Positions 10,137 to 21,600 of a stretch of DNA of 64,000 nt are shown here, piece by piece. The stretch covers positions 73,965 through 137,964 of the forward strand of contig JAJEAV010000005.1 in NCBI GenBank assembly GCA_022822625.1, given 5' to 3'. A model generated the notes under the pieces. The model was not told where the DNA came from. It did no database searches and worked only from the letters and a program-made list of their open reading frames with translations. Position 1 is the stretch's first letter, and each line of letters begins with the position of its first letter. This stretch comes from Gammaproteobacteria bacterium (GTDB taxonomy: Bacteria; Pseudomonadota; Gammaproteobacteria; Arenicellales; Poriferihabitantaceae). The position numbers were made by a program, and so were the translations under genes.

Positions 10137-11477
10137 TTGGAAGACATTGTTTACACAATTTTCGCATTTGTCCTTGCGATCGTCATTCTTGTTGGTGTGC
10201 ATGAATTCGGGCATTTCTGGGTCGCTCGAAAGTGTGGTGTGAAAGTCCTCAAATTCTCGATTGGTTTCGGCAAGCCCATCCTGACCTGGCACAGAAAAAA
10301 CGACCCCACGGAATACTCGATTGGCATGATTCCACTGGGTGGCTATGTCAAGATGCTGGATGAACGGGAAGGTCCAGTTCCGGATCATGAACGGGAACTG
10401 GAATTCAGCAACAAGTCCCTCACGGCACGTTCGTTGATTGTGTTCGCCGGTCCGGCCTTCAATTTCCTGTTTGCCGTCATTGCAATCTGGCTGGCACTGA
10501 TGATTGGCAATCGGGATTATCCGCCAGTAGTTGGGCAGATGCTGGAACAGTCCATGGCTGAACAGGCCGGCTTTCAGCTGGGTGATCGATTCGTGCAAAT
10601 CGATGGCCGTCCGGTCAAGGCCTGGCGTCAGCATCAACTGTATCTCACGAATCGGGCAATGCAGGGACGTAAAACCGAGTTTTTGGTTGAAACCCCTGAA
10701 AACGACCTCAGGGAAATTGAGGTGGACTTCGGGCTTCTTGACCAGCAAAGGCTGTTGGGACTGCCGATAACCTCGATTATGGGTATTGGGCCGCCACCTC
10801 CGCCTGCCAGGATCGTCGACCCGGTTGCCGGCATGCCGGCCGAGCAGGCTGGACTGATTTCGGGTGATGTTGTCACCGCTCTTGACAATCAAGAGATCGA
10901 TGACTGGGCTGGATTGGCCAGCACAATTGCCGAACGACCGGGAGAACAGGTCGTATTGACGGTGATGCGTGACAATAGCGAGTTTGAGGTCACGATCGTA
11001 CCGGACATTATTGATGTAAATGGTGTTCTCCAGGGTCGAATTGGGATTTACCGCCCCGAGCCGGAGGCCATGACGTTTCGACTCGGCCCCCTTGAATCAA
11101 TGTGGCAATCAGTTGAACAAAGCTACCTGCTGACCGTGGTAACCCTGAAATCAATTGGCAGGATGATCACCGCACGAATGTCTGCCGAAAACTTGTCCGG
11201 GCCGATTACAATTGCAAGGATTGCCGGTCGAACTGCGGAGAACGGGATGACAGAATTCCTGTCTTTTCTTGCCCTGATCAGTATCAGTCTTGGCCTGCTC
11301 AATCTGTTGCCGATACCCGTTCTTGATGGAGGACACCTGATGTATTTCCTGTATGAAGGCATCACCGGTAAAAAACCTTCGGAAGAAGCGATGCTGTTCG
11401 GCCAGAAAATCGGAATATCGGCTATTGTATTTCTGACCATTCTGGCGTTTTATAACGATATAATGCGAATGTTTTAA
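10137..11477 (+). CDS. rseP: RIP/site-2 metalloprotease RseP with PDZ domains
   Basis: HEFGHFWVAR zinc motif; 'NLLPIPVLDGGHLMYFLYE'; TTG start. Confidence 0.95.
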   Translation: MEDIVYTIFAFVLAIVILVGVHEFGHFWVARKCGVKVLKFSIGFGKPILTWHRKNDPTEYSIGMIPLGGYVKMLDEREGPVPDHERELEFSNKSLTARSLIVFAGPAFNFLFAVIAIWLALMIGNRDYPPVVGQMLEQSMAEQAGFQLGDRFVQIDGRPVKAWRQHQLYLTNRAMQGRKTEFLVETPENDLREIEVDFGLLDQQRLLGLPITSIMGIGPPPPPARIVDPVAGMPAEQAGLISGDVVTALDNQEIDDWAGLASTIAERPGEQVVLTVMRDNSEFEVTIVPDIIDVNGVLQGRIGIYRPEPEAMTFRLGPLESMWQSVEQSYLLTVVTLKSIGRMITARMSAENLSGPITIARIAGRTAENGMTEFLSFLALISISLGLLNLLPIPVLDGGHLMYFLYEGITGKKPSEEAMLFGQKIGISAIVFLTILAFYNDIMRMF

Positions 11478-11636
11478 GGTTGGCTTCCAATTTACCAGAA
11501 AATTATGATTCTGACATCATGTGGCGGGCCCGAATTCAGGCCATTCCAGCGGATGACTGCAGGCATGATTTGCATAGGGAGCCTTGATGTCCAATTCTCT
11601 GGGGCCTAATCCCAACGTCAAGGAACAGGCAAAAGT

Positions 11637-13952
11637 ATGAAAAGACAATTCATGTTGCTGGCAGTTTCTCTTGCTCTGGCAGGGCTGGTGCATGCCATTG
11701 AACCTTTTATAATTACCGATATCCGGGTAGAGGGGCTAGTGCGCCTGGAAGAGGGAACCGTGTTTAACTACCTTCCTCTTAAGGTAGGCGATGAAGTTGA
11801 CGAAGAAGAAACCCGTCTTGGCATCAAGGAACTGTTCAAAACCGGGTTCTTTCAGGATGTGCAGCTGGAACAGGAGGGGACCACATTGGTAGTCAAGGTT
11901 ATTGAGCGCCCCTCGATCAGGAGCGTCATAATCAATGGCAATCGAGAAGTCAAGACCGAGGATATTGAACAGGGTCTCGTGAATGCGGAGCTGGTCGAGG
12001 GCCGTATCTTCCGGCAGCCGGCCCTGAATGATTTTGAGCGGGGTCTGCAGAACATCTACCATTCACTGGGCCAGTATTCGGCGTCAGTAGCGACGTCGGT
12101 CGAGAATCTTGATGACAACCGGGTTGACTTGACCATCGATATCAATGAGGGGCAGAAAGCGCGTATCAAGCAGATCAGCATTATTGGTGTTGAAAAAGAG
12201 GACCTGGATGACGTGCTGGATGAAATGCGTCTGAAAAGCAAGCGCGGATTCAACCCGTTCTCCAGAAAGGACCAGTATTCCAAGCAACAACTGGAAGCCG
12301 ATGTCGAGAGCATTCGGGCGTTCTACCTCAATCGCGGGTATTATGAATTCGAGCTGACTTCATCCTCGGTAGAGATCAGTTCGAACAAGCAGGACATATT
12401 CATCAACATCGTGCTTGACGAGGGAGAACAGTATGCATTCGGGGAAACTTCCATTGAAGGAGTGTCGGATCCCGACAGGGAGGAAGTCCAGTCACTCGTT
12501 GTCATGGAACCCGGAGACATATTTTCGCGGGCCATGATCAGTGCTTCACAAAGTGCCATCTCGGATTATTTTTCGGCAAAGGGGTTTCCCTTTCACGACA
12601 TTCGCATGCAGTCAGTGGTTCAGGAAGAAACTTCGACTATAGACACTGTGATTACCGTAGTCGAGAATCGCCGGGTCTACGTACGAATCATTGACATCAT
12701 TGGCAATCGTTATACCCGGGATGAGGTTATCCGGAGGGAGTTACGTCAACTCGAAGGAGCCTGGTATTCTTCTGCCCTGATCAACATTTCAAAAAGCCGC
12801 ATACAGCGTCTGGGCCTGTTTGAGTCGGTTACGATCGAAACCGTTCCGGTTCCAGGTACTCGGGAACAGGTTGACCTGCAAGTGGTAGTCAAGGAGCGTT
12901 CAACGGGATCGGCACTTGCATCAGCCGGCTATTCGGATGACGACGGTGTATTGTTTGGTCTTCAATTCCAGCAGCGCAATTTGTTCGGTACCGGCAGGGA
13001 GCTTGCTCTTGCCTTTAACAATTCGGATGCTGCCGAGGAGATTTCGATTGAATACACCAATCCTTATCTGACGAAGGACGGGATCAGTCGCAAGATCAGT
13101 CTGGCAATCCAGGATGTTGATTCCAGCGATATTGACACTGCGGAATACGCATTGTCGTCCAATTCAGTCGGCATGAACTACCGTATACCGATTTCGGAAA
13201 CCAATTCATTCAATGTTGGCTTTTCCTATGAGAGTCTTGAGCTTGAGTCCGGTGATCAGACTCCATTTGAGTACAGGAGAGTGATCGAACAGCACCCAGC
13301 CCCCGATCAGCTGATCGTCAATGCGGGAATCTTTCGTGACAGTCGAAACGACTTTTTCTTCCCGACCGATGGCAGTACGGGTCTTGCCAATATCGAGTTG
13401 AGTATCCCGGAAAGTGATTTTGAATATTACAAGATAAACCTCCAGGGATCCTACTACATTCCTCTCGACAGGATGGCCTTCAAGGGCAGTTTGAGTCTCG
13501 GCTATGGAGATGGTTACGGTGAGACTGCAGATAACGGTGGTTTGCCGTTTTTCAAGAACTATTTTGCTGGGGGTTCAAGAACCGTTCGGGGATATGGTGC
13601 TCGCTCGCTCGGTCCCAAGTCCAAACCGGAGGCAGAGCAAATGGAAAACGCCGGTATCACCCCCAAGCCGACTGGCGGCAGCAGACGTCTGCTGTTGAAT
13701 GCCGAGTTTCTGTTTCCGACTTTTGGAGCACAAGCCAAGGACAAGCGGTTTGGCCTGTTTTCCGACAGCGGCTGGGTGTGGGGTGCCGATGATTCCGTGG
13801 AACTAGGCGATATGCGTTATTCTGCAGGAATGTTTTTCAGCTGGTATTCGGCAATTGGTCCATTGACCATCAGTTATGGTGTGCCGCTCAACGAAGAGGA
13901 TGGCGATGAAATTCAGGAATTGCAGATCTCGTTAGGGACGGTATTCAGGTAG
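11637..13952 (+). CDS. bamA: Outer membrane protein assembly factor BamA
   Basis: 771 aa; signal peptide, POTRA repeats ('FIITDIRVEGLVRLEEGTVFNYLPLKVGDEVD'), C-terminal barrel 'NYFAGGSRTVRGYGARSLGP', terminal ...GTVFR. Confidence 0.96.
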   Translation: MKRQFMLLAVSLALAGLVHAIEPFIITDIRVEGLVRLEEGTVFNYLPLKVGDEVDEEETRLGIKELFKTGFFQDVQLEQEGTTLVVKVIERPSIRSVIINGNREVKTEDIEQGLVNAELVEGRIFRQPALNDFERGLQNIYHSLGQYSASVATSVENLDDNRVDLTIDINEGQKARIKQISIIGVEKEDLDDVLDEMRLKSKRGFNPFSRKDQYSKQQLEADVESIRAFYLNRGYYEFELTSSSVEISSNKQDIFINIVLDEGEQYAFGETSIEGVSDPDREEVQSLVVMEPGDIFSRAMISASQSAISDYFSAKGFPFHDIRMQSVVQEETSTIDTVITVVENRRVYVRIIDIIGNRYTRDEVIRRELRQLEGAWYSSALINISKSRIQRLGLFESVTIETVPVPGTREQVDLQVVVKERSTGSALASAGYSDDDGVLFGLQFQQRNLFGTGRELALAFNNSDAAEEISIEYTNPYLTKDGISRKISLAIQDVDSSDIDTAEYALSSNSVGMNYRIPISETNSFNVGFSYESLELESGDQTPFEYRRVIEQHPAPDQLIVNAGIFRDSRNDFFFPTDGSTGLANIELSIPESDFEYYKINLQGSYYIPLDRMAFKGSLSLGYGDGYGETADNGGLPFFKNYFAGGSRTVRGYGARSLGPKSKPEAEQMENAGITPKPTGGSRRLLLNAEFLFPTFGAQAKDKRFGLFSDSGWVWGADDSVELGDMRYSAGMFFSWYSAIGPLTISYGVPLNEEDGDEIQELQISLGTVFR

Positions 13953-14014
13953 GAATGTTGTCTTCATCAGTTTCTTTCGTAACAATCATTTATTGACATC
14001 GGTATCCGTAAACC

Positions 14015-14530
14015 ATGAAATCGATTTTCAGATTCATCTTCATATTGTGTATTGGAGTATTGGTACTCCCAACCCAGCTCATGGCTCAAAGCATAGCTTA
14101 TGTTGATGCGCTGAGACTGATTGACGAGTCGCCACAGGGCAAGGTCGAGATGCAGGAACTCGAAGAGGAGTTTGGAGTCAGGCGACAGGATCTGCAACGG
14201 CGCATGGACAACTTTGTTGCCGAAGAAGCGGACCTCAAAAAGAATTCACTGTTAATGACCTCGGAGGAGGTTGACTCCAAGCTCCAGGAGTTGTCCGAGT
14301 TGCAGCGTTCCTTGCGCAGGGAACAGGAAATTTACAATAATGACTACAGCAGGAACCGCAATCAGGGGATAGCCCGACTAGAGGAAATGATTACCGAGGT
14401 GATTTTTCGGGTTGCCCGAGAGCGAGAGATTGACCTGGTGCTGCAGCAAGTAGTCTATGCGAGTAGCAGTATTGACCTGACCGACACGATTCTCCAGGAA
14501 CTCGAGCGCATGTTCGAGGAACGGGAGTGA
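14015..14530 (+). CDS. skp: OmpH/Skp family periplasmic chaperone
   Basis: Signal peptide 'FILCIGVLVLPTQLMAQSIAYVDALRLIDESPQGK', coiled-coil body, position between bamA and lpxD. Confidence 0.9.
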   Translation: MKSIFRFIFILCIGVLVLPTQLMAQSIAYVDALRLIDESPQGKVEMQELEEEFGVRRQDLQRRMDNFVAEEADLKKNSLLMTSEEVDSKLQELSELQRSLRREQEIYNNDYSRNRNQGIARLEEMITEVIFRVAREREIDLVLQQVVYASSSIDLTDTILQELERMFEERE

Positions 14531-14551
14531 TTCGTGAAGTCACGAATCACT
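14526..14551 (+). other. Perfect 11-bp inverted repeat overlapping the skp stop codon
   Basis: AGTGATTCGTG-AAGT-CACGAATCACT; no strong T-run follows, so not a clear terminator. Confidence 0.7.
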
Positions 14552-14584
14552 GGTTTGGTATTCTAGACATTCGAGATTGCCGTA

Positions 14585-15589
14585 ATGATAAGCCTGTCGA
14601 CCATTGCGCAGAAGGTAGGTGGTCAATTGCTGGGTGATCCGGATTTCACTGTCGACTCGTTACATGGCATACAGGTTGCCTCAAGCCGGTCGCTGACTTT
14701 TTATACAGGCGGGTCCAGCCAGAAGACCCCGACAACTGAGGCCGGAGCGGTTATTCTGAAACCCGAGCATGCGGAACTGTTCTCGAACAACCGGATAATT
14801 GTTGAAGATCCCTACCTTGCCTATGCCTGGGCGAGTCGACTGTTTGTCAGGGATAATAACTGGAACCGGGGTATTTCCTCTCAGGCTTCAGTTTCCGGGA
14901 TGGCGTCAATCGCTGATGGTGTATGCATCGGTCCATTTTCCACGATTGGTGATCAGGTCGTTGTCCAGTATGGCGTGAAGATCGGGTCAGGTGCCTGCAT
15001 TGGAGGCGAAGTATTGATCGGTCCCAGAACGGTGATTGAAGATCGTGTCGTGATAATGGGTTCTGCCACGATTGGTTGTGACTGCGTGATATCGTCCGGG
15101 GCGGTAATCGGTTCTTCCGGTTTTGGCTATGCGCGAAATGGCCGGTCTTGGCAGAGAGTCGAGCAACTGGGAGGGGTTGAGATTGGAGACCGTGTTGATG
15201 TAGGTGCCAATACGACAGTTGACCGGGGTTCGCTTGAGAATACGGTAATCGAAAACGGCGTGAAACTCGATAATCAGATTCAGGTCGCACACAATGTACG
15301 AATTGGTGAAAATACCGCCATTGCCGGTTGTGTCGGCATAGCGGGAAGTGCCAGAATCGGGGCCAATTGCCGGATTGGCGGTCGAGCTGCCATTCTGGGT
15401 CATCTCGAGATTGCGGACAATGTTGATATTCTGGCCAATACGCTGGTATCCAAAAGTATTGTCGAGCCGGGTGAATATGCATCAATGATCCCTGCCCAGC
15501 CGGCGAAGACCTGGCGAAAAAACCTCGCAATGCTCAGAAGACTGGGTCGATTAGAGCGAAACCCGGAAAATCATTCCAGTCCCGAATGA
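14585..15589 (+). CDS. lpxD: UDP-3-O-(3-hydroxymyristoyl)glucosamine N-acyltransferase
   Basis: Left-handed beta-helix hexapeptide repeats; 'GSSGFGYARNG', 'VDVGANTTVDRGSLENTVI...KLDNQIQVAHNVRIGENTAIAGCVGIAGS'. Confidence 0.96.
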   Translation: MISLSTIAQKVGGQLLGDPDFTVDSLHGIQVASSRSLTFYTGGSSQKTPTTEAGAVILKPEHAELFSNNRIIVEDPYLAYAWASRLFVRDNNWNRGISSQASVSGMASIADGVCIGPFSTIGDQVVVQYGVKIGSGACIGGEVLIGPRTVIEDRVVIMGSATIGCDCVISSGAVIGSSGFGYARNGRSWQRVEQLGGVEIGDRVDVGANTTVDRGSLENTVIENGVKLDNQIQVAHNVRIGENTAIAGCVGIAGSARIGANCRIGGRAAILGHLEIADNVDILANTLVSKSIVEPGEYASMIPAQPAKTWRKNLAMLRRLGRLERNPENHSSPE

Positions 15590-15648
15590 CCGTAACAGCA
15601 AGCCATGATAACGGGGCGAAGCTATCGCAACGATAGAGTGAGGAAAAC

Positions 15649-16113
15649 ATGACAGATCCCGGGAATATCGATATCCATAAGATCAGGAAGATTCTGCCCC
15701 ACCGTTATCCATTTTTGCTGGTAGACCGTGTGCTCGATTATCAGCCGGAGGAATCATTGACGGCGCTGAAGAACGTTACGGTGAATGAGCCATTCTTTCA
15801 GGGGCACTTTCCAGAGCATCCGGTTTTCCCGGGAGTGCTGATTTTGGAGGCTCTGGCTCAGGCCTCGGCCATCCATGCCGCCCTGGATGTCGGTGATGAG
15901 ATTGATGACGAGATTATTTTTCTGTTTGCGGGTATTGATAATGTTCGGTTCAAGAGACAGGTAGAACCCGGAGATTCCCTGATGCTCAATGTCAATCGCT
16001 CCAACTACAAGCGCCGAATCTGGAAGTATCGGACGACAGCCGGGGTTGATGGACATGTTGCGGCAGTGGCTGAAGTAATATTTACCTATCAGGTCGTATC
16101 GGAAGATGGCTGA
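15649..16113 (+). CDS. fabZ: 3-hydroxyacyl-ACP dehydratase
   Basis: ILPHRYPFLLVDRVLDY; 'NEPFFQGHFPEHPVFPGVLILEALAQ'. Confidence 0.97.
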   Translation: MTDPGNIDIHKIRKILPHRYPFLLVDRVLDYQPEESLTALKNVTVNEPFFQGHFPEHPVFPGVLILEALAQASAIHAALDVGDEIDDEIIFLFAGIDNVRFKRQVEPGDSLMLNVNRSNYKRRIWKYRTTAGVDGHVAAVAEVIFTYQVVSEDG

Positions 16114-16888
16114 CATTCATCCAACAGCCATCATTGACCCTTCTGCGAATCTTGGTGATGGGGTCGTTGTTGGGCCCTATTCAATTATTGAGGGGGACGT
16201 AAGCATCGGGCGGGATACCTGGGTTGGTCCGCATGTAGTGATTCGCAGGCATACCGATATTGGTGCTGAGAACCGGATTTTCCAGTATTGCTCGATTGGT
16301 GAAATGCCTCAACATCAGGGTTATGAGGGCGAGCCTACCCGGTTGTTGATCGGCGATCGAAATACGATTCGTGAATATTCGACCATCAACCGGGGGACCG
16401 ATGCCAGGATAGCAGGGCTGGGGCTGACCCGGATTGGCAGCGACAATATGCTGATGGCGTATACACACATTGCTCATGACTGTATTCTGGGTGACCAGAT
16501 CATTTTTGCAAATGGCGCAAGTCTTGCCGGTCATGTGGAGGTTGCAAGTCATGCCATATTAGGGGGGTTTACCCTGGTGCATCAGTTTTGTCGGGTCGGG
16601 CAGCACTGTATCACGGGCATCGGCTGTGTATGTTTACAGGACATTCCGCCTTATATTGTTGCAGCCGGCAATCCGGCCGAACCCCACGGAATCAACAATA
16701 CGGGGCTCAAGCGTCGGGAATTTGACGGCAAGACGATCCAGCTCTTGAATCAGGCCTACCGGATTTTTTACCGTAATGGCCTGGACATGGCTACCGCAGT
16801 GGAAGAAATCCGTAATCTTTCAGACGATGCGCATGTACACTCGTTCGTTGACTTCATGACTTGTTCAAAACGCAGCATCATTCGCTAG
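16106..16888 (+). CDS. lpxA: UDP-N-acetylglucosamine acyltransferase
   Basis: IHPTAIIDPSANLGDGVVVGPYSIIEGDVSIG; 'IREYSTINRGT'; 'HIAHDCILGDQIIFANGASLAGHV'. Confidence 0.97.
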   Translation: MADIHPTAIIDPSANLGDGVVVGPYSIIEGDVSIGRDTWVGPHVVIRRHTDIGAENRIFQYCSIGEMPQHQGYEGEPTRLLIGDRNTIREYSTINRGTDARIAGLGLTRIGSDNMLMAYTHIAHDCILGDQIIFANGASLAGHVEVASHAILGGFTLVHQFCRVGQHCITGIGCVCLQDIPPYIVAAGNPAEPHGINNTGLKRREFDGKTIQLLNQAYRIFYRNGLDMATAVEEIRNLSDDAHVHSFVDFMTCSKRSIIR

Positions 16889-16968
16889 CTGATGGGGTTT
16901 GTGTACCAGACAGATTTGGGTTGTGAGAATTGTCGGCTTGTGCGGGCTTTCGCAGGTGAACCATCGGC

Positions 16969-18129
16969 ATGAATTCAGAACGGCCAGTGCTGGTTGGCAT
17001 TGTTGCCGGAGAGTTGTCCGGGGATGCTCTGGGGGCAGGGTTGATTTCCGAGTTCAGGACTCTTTATCCGAGTGCCCGCTTTATCGGAGTGGGCGGTCCC
17101 AGGATGCGTGAAGCGGGGTGTGAGATACTGCATGAGATGGGGGAGATTGGCTTGATGGGGCTGGACGACCTGCCCACCCGTCTGGTCTCGATACTCAGGG
17201 TTCGACACTCCGTGTACAGTACACTGGTTTCAAAAAAACCCGATGTATTTATTGGGGTTGACGTGCCTGACTTCAATCTGACGCTAGCAGGGAAGTTCAG
17301 GAAACGTGGAATACCGACCGTGCATTACGTGAGTCCGACCGTATGGGCATGGAGGGAGTATCGAATTCGCAAAATTCGCCGGTCTGTTGATCGAATGCTG
17401 GTGCTGTTCCCGTTCGAGGCCGACTACTACAAGAAGCATCGGGTGCCGGCCAGTTTTGTTGGGCATCCCATAGCCGATCAGATTCAGGAACCAGATCGGG
17501 AAAAGGCCAGACAAAGGCTAGGGCTTGATATCGAGGGTGAGCATTGCCTGATTGCACTAATGCCTGGCAGCCGAAGTCGCGAGATACTGAGACATGGTGA
17601 AATCATGATTGAAGCCGCTCGATTGCTGTTTCAGTCAGATCCGGTTTTCCGGTTTATATTGCCATTTGCAAGCCCTCGGATGCGGCAGGTATTTCATGAC
17701 CAGTTTGGAGAGGTTGGGGATTTGCCTGTCACGTTTGTTGATGGTCGTTCACGAGAGGTGCTGGAAGCGAGTGATTTTGCAGTACTGGCCTCGGGCACTG
17801 CTTCCCTGGAAGCCGCATTGATGGAACGTCGGCATGTTGTGGTTTACCGGGTTTCGCTCGCAACCTGGATTGTCTTCAGCATATTGAGAAAGGTTGACTG
17901 CTATTCAATGCCCAATCATCTTCTGTCGAAACCAGTGATTCCCGAATTGATTCAGGGTCGTGCGACATCGGAACACATCTTTGATACTGTTCGAAAACTG
18001 GTTAACGATACTGAACAGGCCAAATGGCTTGAGGGGGAATTTCGTGCGTTGCGTCACCGGCTCCGGACGAATGCGAGTCAAAAGGCTGCACAGTGTGTGG
18101 CAGACATGCTTGGTAGAAACAGATGTTGA
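16969..18129 (+). CDS. lpxB: Lipid-A-disaccharide synthase
   Basis: VGIVAGELSGDALGAGLI; 'HYVSPTVWAWREYRIRKIRRSVDRMLVLFPFEADYY'; 'LMPGSRSREI'. Confidence 0.96.
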   Translation: MNSERPVLVGIVAGELSGDALGAGLISEFRTLYPSARFIGVGGPRMREAGCEILHEMGEIGLMGLDDLPTRLVSILRVRHSVYSTLVSKKPDVFIGVDVPDFNLTLAGKFRKRGIPTVHYVSPTVWAWREYRIRKIRRSVDRMLVLFPFEADYYKKHRVPASFVGHPIADQIQEPDREKARQRLGLDIEGEHCLIALMPGSRSREILRHGEIMIEAARLLFQSDPVFRFILPFASPRMRQVFHDQFGEVGDLPVTFVDGRSREVLEASDFAVLASGTASLEAALMERRHVVVYRVSLATWIVFSILRKVDCYSMPNHLLSKPVIPELIQGRATSEHIFDTVRKLVNDTEQAKWLEGEFRALRHRLRTNASQKAAQCVADMLGRNRC

Positions 18130-18686
18130 TCGCCGGTGTCGACGAGGCAGGCAGGGGGCCGATTGCCGGGGACGTATTCGCGGCAGCAGTAATACTGAGC
18201 GGAGATCGGGCAATCCGCGGTCTGGATGATTCAAAAAGGCTCTCGTACAAGAGACGGAATGCGCTGGAACTCGAGATCAAGCAGCAAGCGGTTGCCTGGA
18301 ATGTTGAGCAGGTTTCCGTACAGGTGATCGACGAGATCAATATACTGCAAGCGAGTTTGCTTGCCATGAAGAATGCGGTGAATGGACTGGGCCGCGAAAT
18401 TGGACTGGTTCGGGTAGACGGGTGCCATGTGATCGAGGTGGATTTTCCCTGTGAGGCAATTGTCAGAGGGGACCAGTTGCACGAGGAAATTGCAGCGGCC
18501 TCCATTCTTGCGAAAGTTGCCAGGGATCGTTACATGCTGGCGTTGGCAGGGCGTTTCCCCGGATATGGATTCGAGCGACACAAGGGTTATCCCACGGTTC
18601 ATCATGTCCAGGCACTTCACACCTTGGGTATCACCGATTTGCACAGAAGGAGTTTCGGCCCGGTTAAGTCGATAATCTGCCAATGA
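18123..18686 (+). CDS. rnhB: Ribonuclease HII
   Basis: LIAGVDEAGRGPIAGDVFAAAVIL; 'GLDDSKRLSYKRR'; 'ERHKGYPTVHHVQAL'. Confidence 0.96.
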   Translation: MLIAGVDEAGRGPIAGDVFAAAVILSGDRAIRGLDDSKRLSYKRRNALELEIKQQAVAWNVEQVSVQVIDEINILQASLLAMKNAVNGLGREIGLVRVDGCHVIEVDFPCEAIVRGDQLHEEIAAASILAKVARDRYMLALAGRFPGYGFERHKGYPTVHHVQALHTLGITDLHRRSFGPVKSIICQ

Positions 18687-21600
18687 AGGAATTTGTTCAC
18701 ATCAACATTCACTCCGAGTATTCGTTGTCTGATGGCATTGTCCGAATTGATGATCTCGTGAGGCAATGCGAGAAGTTCGGGCAACCGGCAGTTGCCCTGA
18801 CTGACCTGAACAATATGTATGCCCTAGTGAAATTCTATCGGGCCTGTGTGAAGGCCGGAGTAAAACCGATTATCGGTTGCGATGTCCGGGTTACCCATCC
18901 AGATTCCGGGAATCAACATCGAATAATCCTGCTCTGCCAGAACAATGCGGGGTATCTTAACCTGAGTCGTTTGCTGACTGACGTCTATCTGGATAGTGAT
19001 AGGTCATCAAATCCCCATATTGAATGGACGGAGATCAATGATCGGTCGGAAGGGCTGTTGTGTGTGCTTGATGATCGGGAAGGGCCACTGGCTACTCTGG
19101 ATGAAGAACTGGATGACAGGTTATGTCTCAATGTACTGAGTGATTACCAGAAGATTTTTCATGATCGTCTTTACATGGCGGTTAGCCGGGTTGGCTGGCA
19201 GCAGGAGGAGTCATACCTCGCGCTTGCCGTAAAGTACTCGCTTCAGTCAGGCATACCCATCGTTGCCACGAATCGCGTGGTTTTCCTGAATCGGGATGAG
19301 TTTGAAGCACACGAGATCAGGACCTGCATCAACAACAAGAACATTCTGGAGGACAAAAAACGGCCACGAAAATACACAGCCGAACAGTATTTTCGTTCTT
19401 CATCCGAGATGGAAGAGTTATTCAAGGATGTTCCAGTAGCGATCGAGAATACCGTGGCAGTGGCAAAACGCTGCAATCTATTCATCGAATTTGACAGGGA
19501 CCACTTGCCTAAATTTCCGGGAGCCGGAGATAGACCTGAAGAGCAACTGCTGTGGGAAAAGTCCGAACAGGGCCTGGCCAGACTTTTCAATCAGTCTGGG
19601 ATACGTGATGCCGAGGGCAATCCATTGATTGATGATGTCTACATCAAGCGTCTTGAGATGGAGATTGAAGTCATCACCAAAATGGGGTTTTCCGGTTACT
19701 TCCTGATTGTGGCTGACTTTATCGAATGGTCGAGAAACAATGGGGTTCCGGTTGGTCCGGGTCGTGGGTCAGGGGCCGGTTCTCTGGTTGCCTGGGCCAT
19801 GGGAATTACCCGGCTTGACCCGATCATGCATGGTTTGATTTTTGAGCGTTTTCTCAATCCTGACCGAATCTCGCTGCCGGACTTCGATATTGATTTCTGT
19901 GTTGACGGTCGTGATCGGGTTATTGAATATGTCTCGGAAACCTATGGAAAGCATCAAGTTGCCCAGATCATCACCTTTGGTACCATGGCAGCCAAGGCTG
20001 TAGTGAGAGATGTTGGTCGTGTACTTGGACTTCCCTATGGGTTTGTTGACCAGATTGCCAGACTGATTCCCTTTGATCTGGGCATGACACTGAAAAAGGC
20101 ACTTTCTGGTGAAGCAGAACTGGAGCGGCGTTATCAGGAAGACCCTCAGGTGAAGTCCCTGATTGACCGGGCCATGGAACTCGAGGGTATCGCGCGTAAC
20201 GTTGGCAAGCATGCTGGTGGCGTAGTGATTGCCCCCAGTCCGCTGATTGAGTTCACGCCGTTGTATTCCGATGCTCACTTGAATCAGGCGATTACGCAAT
20301 TTGACAAGGACGATCTTGAGTCAATCGGTCTCGTGAAATTCGACTTTCTGGGACTCAGAACCCTGACCATTATTGAAAGGGCCATGAAGCTGATCAACCA
20401 GGAAAGAGTCAAAAGCGGCCAGGAGGCGCTAGATATAGATGGCCTGCCACTTGATGATGAACAGACTTATCGCCTGATTCAAAGTGGGCGTACTACGGCA
20501 ATTTTTCAGCTTGAGTCACAAGGCATGAAGAACCTGATAGTAAGGTCCTGTCCGGCCACGTTTGAAGATTTGACTGCCCTGATTGCGATGTACAGGCCGG
20601 GGCCTCTTCAGTCGGGGATGGTGGATGACTATATTGACAGGAAGGCGGGTACAAAGCAGGTCGAATATCTTGATCAACGTCTTGAGCCGACTCTTGAGTC
20701 GACGTACGGGGTGATTCTATATCAGGAGCAGGTAATGGAGACTGCGCAGACACTTGCCGGATACACCATGGGAGAAGCCGACATCCTGCGCAAGGCAATG
20801 GGCAAGAAGTTGCCGGCAGAAATGGAGAAGCAACGCAAGACCTTTGTATCGGGTGCGATCAAGCGGGGGGTTGAGAAAGAGCTGGCTACTGATATTTTCA
20901 ATCTGATGGAAAAGTTCGCGGGTTATGGGTTCAATAAATCACATTCGGCAGCATATGCCCTGATTGCGTATCAGACAGCATGGCTGAAGACTCATTATCC
21001 GGCTGCATTCATGGCCGCAACCCTGACCGCGGAAATCAGCAATACGGACAGGGTTGTTATCTATCTGGCCGAATGCAGATCAATGGGACTGGAAGTCAGG
21101 CCGCCTCACATCAACACGAGTCATTATGATTTTCGCCCGCTTGACGAGAAGACAATTTCATATGGTTTGGGGGCAATCAAGGGAATCGGCAGAAGACTGG
21201 TTGAAGACCTGGCTGATGAGCGAGATGCCAATAGCGGTTATCAGGATTTATATGATATCTGCGAACGTTCTGATTCCAAAAGCCTGAACAAGAGAACACT
21301 GGAATCGCTGGCGAAGAGTGGGGCCCTGGATGACATGGGGCTTAACCGTTCTTCTCTTGTTGCAAACATTCCGGACATGATGAGTGCGGCCGCAAAGAAG
21401 CAGGATGATTCGACTACGGGTCAGGCAGACCTGTTTGTCATGACCGACCAGGAGTTCATGCGCCCTGAACCCGAGGTGTTTCCTGAATGGCCGGAACTGG
21501 AACGTTTAGCCCATGAAAAAGATGTTTTGGGATTTTATCTGACCGGACATCCGGTTGATCTTCACAAGTCGGAGTTGAAGCAGGTGATACCGGAAGATTT

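Noticed and set aside
9798-10892. 364-aa minus-strand ORF opposite dxr/rseP
   Set aside because: Fully antisense to two well-supported genes, no recognisable motif; typical shadow ORF.
14847-15530. 227-aa minus-strand ORF opposite lpxD
   Set aside because: Antisense to the lpxD hexapeptide repeats; low-complexity translation rich in Arg, His, Gln and Pro.
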